DNA of 8,280 bases from Deltaproteobacteria bacterium (lineage in GTDB: Bacteria > Desulfobacterota > JAFDIG01): contig JAFDIG010000085.1 of assembly GCA_019308145.1 (NCBI GenBank), forward strand, positions 1 to 8,280, written 5' to 3'. Below are positions 6,113 through 8,280 of the stretch, piece by piece. The stretch's first letter is position 1; each line of letters opens with the position of its first letter. The position numbers and the translations under genes are program-made. Under the pieces are notes generated by a model. The model was not told the origin of the DNA and searched no databases. It was given only the letters and a program-made list of their open reading frames with translations.

Positions 6113-7261
6113 ATGAAACGAATAATTGCACATATAGATATGGATGCATTTTATAGCTCAATAGAACAAAGGGATAACCCATCTTTAAAGGGAAAACCTG
6201 TTATTGTTGGCAAAGGTAAACGCGGCGTTGTCTCTGCTGCTTCTTATGAGGCAAGAGCTTTTGGCGTAAGATCTGCGATGCCAATATTTCAGGCAAAAAA
6301 ACTATGCCCGAATGGTATATTTTTGCCTGTTAGGATAAAAAGATACCAAAAGGTTTCGAAACAGGTTATGGAGATTTTAAAAGGTTTTACCCCTCTTTTA
6401 GAACAGATCTCCATTGATGAAGCCTTTTTAGATATCACAGGAATGGAAAGGCTTTTTGGTCCTCCTAAAGAGTTAGGCGTAAAGATCAAAAAAGAGATAT
6501 TTGAAAAACTTTCTCTCACTGCCAGTGTTGGTATTGCTCCAAATAAATTTTTGTCTAAAATCGCATCTGACATTAATAAGCCAGATGCCCTTACCATTAT
6601 AGAGGAAAAAGATATAAAAGAATTCCTTGAACATCTTCCTGTATCAAAACTCCCTGGTGTTGGGGAAAAAACTCTCTTATATCTTGAAAAATTAGGGACT
6701 CTATTTGTAAGTGATATTGCAAAGGTACCAGAGAGAGTTCTTACAAAGGGATTAGGCAAGTGGGGGAAAAGGCTTATTCAGCTATCTTTAGGGATAGATG
6801 ATTCTCCTGTAGTACCAAACAGTCTGCCTAAATCTGTTAGTGCTGAAGATACATTTAAAGAAGATACAAAAGATAAAAAACTTATAAATAAAATGCTTTT
6901 GCTCCAATCAGAAAAGATTGGAGAAAGATTGAGAAAACAAAAAATCAAAGGGAAAACTATCACTTTAAAGATAAAATTTGGTGATTTTTCTCAAATCAGT
7001 AGGAATATAACCTTATCGTATTATACTAATGCTACCAAGGTTATATATGATAATGCTTTAAACCTATTTGAAAATGTTAAAATCGATATACCTGTAAGAT
7101 TGGTAGGGGTTGGAGTATCAAAATTCGATATCCATGAACATAAACAATATACCCTCTTTGAAGATGACAAATTTGAGTTAGCAGATATTGCAGTAGATAA
7201 AATCAGAGAAAGATTTGGAGAAAAGTATCTTAAAAGAGGAACAATCCTTTTAGATGAGTAA
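6113..7261 (+). CDS. dinB: DNA polymerase IV (Y-family, translesion synthesis)
   Basis: A 382-residue Y-family polymerase, close to the usual length of about 350-400, which copies past damaged template bases. Palm-domain metal ligands are D9 in HIDMDAFY (7-14) and D102/E103 in SIDEAFLDITG (100-110). Y14 is at the steric-gate position that excludes ribonucleotides. SYEARAFGVRSAMP (44-57) is the finger-region signature and ASVGIAPNKFLSKIASD (137-153) belongs to the palm. LPGVGEKT (180-187) is the thumb helix-hairpin-helix. The little-finger domain follows SVSAEDTF (241-248). QYTLF (345-349) fits the QxxLF beta-clamp binding motif, though it is 33 residues from the end. ATG at 6113 is chosen over an in-frame TTG at 6026 because conservation starts there and the promoter lies between them. 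No Shine-Dalgarno is present. It is transcribed divergently from the B12 operon. Confidence 0.96.
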   Translation: MKRIIAHIDMDAFYSSIEQRDNPSLKGKPVIVGKGKRGVVSAASYEARAFGVRSAMPIFQAKKLCPNGIFLPVRIKRYQKVSKQVMEILKGFTPLLEQISIDEAFLDITGMERLFGPPKELGVKIKKEIFEKLSLTASVGIAPNKFLSKIASDINKPDALTIIEEKDIKEFLEHLPVSKLPGVGEKTLLYLEKLGTLFVSDIAKVPERVLTKGLGKWGKRLIQLSLGIDDSPVVPNSLPKSVSAEDTFKEDTKDKKLINKMLLLQSEKIGERLRKQKIKGKTITLKIKFGDFSQISRNITLSYYTNATKVIYDNALNLFENVKIDIPVRLVGVGVSKFDIHEHKQYTLFEDDKFELADIAVDKIRERFGEKYLKRGTILLDE

Positions 7262-7286
7262 AATCTTTTCTCTTTTATAAAGATAG

Positions 7287-7313
7287 ATAAGCGAGGCATA
7301 TTGCCTCGCTTAT
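7287..7313. terminator. Hairpin between convergent genes, probable shared terminator
   Basis: ATAAGCGAGGCA (7287-7298) and TGCCTCGCTTAT (7302-7313) form a 12-bp perfect stem with a three-base loop. It sits 25 nt after the dinB stop and 3 nt beyond the stop of the minus-strand gene. Neither side has a long U tract, so termination may be partial; the position fits a bidirectional terminator. Confidence 0.6.
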
Positions 7314-7316
7314 TGA

Positions 7317-8280
7317 TTAATGAATTGCTCTTTCAAATAAATAGGTTGGATAGGCTTCAACATTACCAGTATCAGTATGAATAACTAATAGAAGATTTCC
7401 TGCGAAAACAAATATAGCTCTTTGAGCTATATCAGGGTTAACAAACATACCATCAAAAATATCATCTTCTATTTCTGCATCCCATGAAGCAACCATATTT
7501 GTAGTATCAAATGTATAGATAAGCAAGGTTCCTCCATTATCATAAGTCTGCATATAAATATTCAGATCTAACGTAGCGTCTGTACTTTTATAAATCCCAT
7601 CTGTACTTCTTGCTGCATCAACGGATGCCCACTTAGTAAGTTCATAGTCTGTAGAAACTTGAGTTGAAGTATTTGTAATCGTTAAGGTATTTGTATTGAA
7701 ATCCAATTTAGCTGTTTCAGTTAAAGATGGATTAACAGGGTCTCCTTCAAATATCTTACCTGTTATTTCATCATCCCAGAAAACCCCCATTGTTGCTGTA
7801 TCAAAGGTATAGATAAGAAGTGTACCAGTAGCATAATGTTGAACATATACATTTAAATTTAAGGTTCCATCTTTATCCTTGTAAACCCCGTCTAAATTTC
7901 CTGATGGTGGTGGGGTTACAGAACCAACAGCAAGTCCACCTGGTTCAATAATCTCTCCATTTTCAGTTAAATCATCATCTCCCCGGGCTCCATCAGTAAT
8001 TGGTATCCGAATAGTCCTTTCGCCTGAAAGAATAAGAGTATGTTGATACCATTCAGGGCCCGTGCTGTCCGGATTTTCGCCACATTTCCAATAAGTATAA
8101 GTAGCTGGTGACGGGAAATCTTCAGGATAGGTTATATAAACAGTAATAGTATCCCCAGGTGTAATATCTGTTATCTTAAAAGAGACAAGACCAAATGGAA
8201 AGGAAAGCCCAGCAGGAGGTAATCCACAGTCGCCAGATATCGTGCTTGATGTTTCACTTATACATTCAGCATTTGCAAAT
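7317..8280 (-). CDS. C-terminal part of a secreted protein: choice-of-anchor U-like domain plus two tandem repeats
   Basis: The minus-strand frame is open from the right edge to the stop at 7319-7317, giving 320 residues with no N-terminus. An ATG at 7790 is internal and not the real start. Order of parts: a stretch with several Cys (near 8264, 8228 and 8084); a domain reading FPFGLVSFKITDITPGDTI, YPEDF, YTYWKCGENPD, WYQHT and TDGARGDDDLTENGEIIEPGG (about 8201-7940), which I recognise as the choice-of-anchor U type; a short PPP linker; and two copies of a repeat of about 97 residues. Choice-of-anchor domains normally precede a C-terminal sorting signal. Here the protein ends ...YLFERAIH with no hydrophobic segment, PEP-CTERM, IPTL or LPXTG signal that I can see. 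Probably extracytoplasmic; the role is unknown. Confidence 0.75.
   Translation of the reverse strand, partial: FANAECISETSSTISGDCGLPPAGLSFPFGLVSFKITDITPGDTITVYITYPEDFPSPATYTYWKCGENPDSTGPEWYQHTLILSGERTIRIPITDGARGDDDLTENGEIIEPGGLAVGSVTPPPSGNLDGVYKDKDGTLNLNVYVQHYATGTLLIYTFDTATMGVFWDDEITGKIFEGDPVNPSLTETAKLDFNTNTLTITNTSTQVSTDYELTKWASVDAARSTDGIYKSTDATLDLNIYMQTYDNGGTLLIYTFDTTNMVASWDAEIEDDIFDGMFVNPDIAQRAIFVFAGNLLLVIHTDTGNVEAYPTYLFERAIH
7320..7601 (-). repeat. Protein repeat unit 2 of 2 (94 residues)
   Basis: Begins DGIYKSTDATLDLNIYMQ and continues with GGTLLIYTFDTTNM, then WDAEIEDDIFDGMFVNPDI, ending the protein at ERAIH. It matches unit 1 in the order and spacing of all these segments. This supports an internal duplication of an all-beta domain that I cannot name. 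Confidence 0.8.
7602..7892 (-). repeat. Protein repeat unit 1 of 2 (97 residues)
   Basis: Begins DGVYKDKDGTLNLNVYVQ and continues with TGTLLIYTFDTATM, then WDDEITGKIFEGDPVNPSL, then a beta-strand pair rich in T and N. It aligns with unit 2 without large gaps. Much of its identity lies in the first 60 residues. Confidence 0.8.

Noticed and set aside
6289..6759. Minus-strand open frame of 156 codons opposite dinB
   Set aside because: It lies inside the conserved polymerase gene and its sequence looks like a reverse reading of it, with no family features.
7788..7790. ATG at 7790 as start of a separate 157-residue protein
   Set aside because: The frame stays open to the right edge and the ATG falls in the middle of repeat unit 1, so the gene is longer.
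1..8280. CRISPR array, tRNA or rRNA genes, phage genes
   Set aside because: No regularly spaced direct repeats, no cloverleaf with the T-arm consensus, and no rRNA signature were seen on either strand.

Overview
The window looks like a chromosomal segment from a Gram-negative (diderm), low-GC bacterium. The diderm call rests on a TonB-dependent outer-membrane receptor with a signal peptide and a terminal aromatic residue, plus a lipoprotein with a clear lipobox. GC looks like the mid-30s by eye. I cannot place the phylum from the sequence alone; an uncultured or environmental lineage is a guess.

Layout, left to right. Positions 1-231 hold the 5' end of a minus-strand IS256/Mutator-family transposase with its presumed IS terminus; its frame is broken by one base. 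Positions 427-2459 carry sucC and sucD on the plus strand, overlapping by 4 nt, for succinyl-CoA ligase. A large stem-loop follows. Positions 2597-6039 form a minus-strand vitamin B12 uptake unit, read right to left: a promoter, a cobalamin riboswitch, an intrinsic terminator overlapping the ribosome-binding site, a BtuB-like TonB-dependent receptor and, 15 nt downstream, a lipoprotein with a predicted YncE-like beta-propeller. Positions 6113-7261 carry dinB (DNA polymerase IV) on the plus strand, apparently with a leaderless transcript. A 12-bp hairpin separates it from a convergent minus-strand gene that runs off the right edge. That last gene encodes the C-terminal part of a secreted protein with a choice-of-anchor U type domain and two tandem repeats of about 97 residues.

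The most interesting unit is the riboswitch-receptor-propeller operon. In Bacteroides, the surface lipoprotein BtuG is a beta-propeller that captures B12 and sits on BtuB. Here a similar architecture (B12 riboswitch, BtuB-like barrel, propeller lipoprotein) appears in what seems to be a different type of genome, so the lipoprotein may be a BtuG-like corrinoid-capture protein. The riboswitch is unusually readable: P1, the conserved core, the B12 box, the terminator and a possible antiterminator pairing can all be pointed to.
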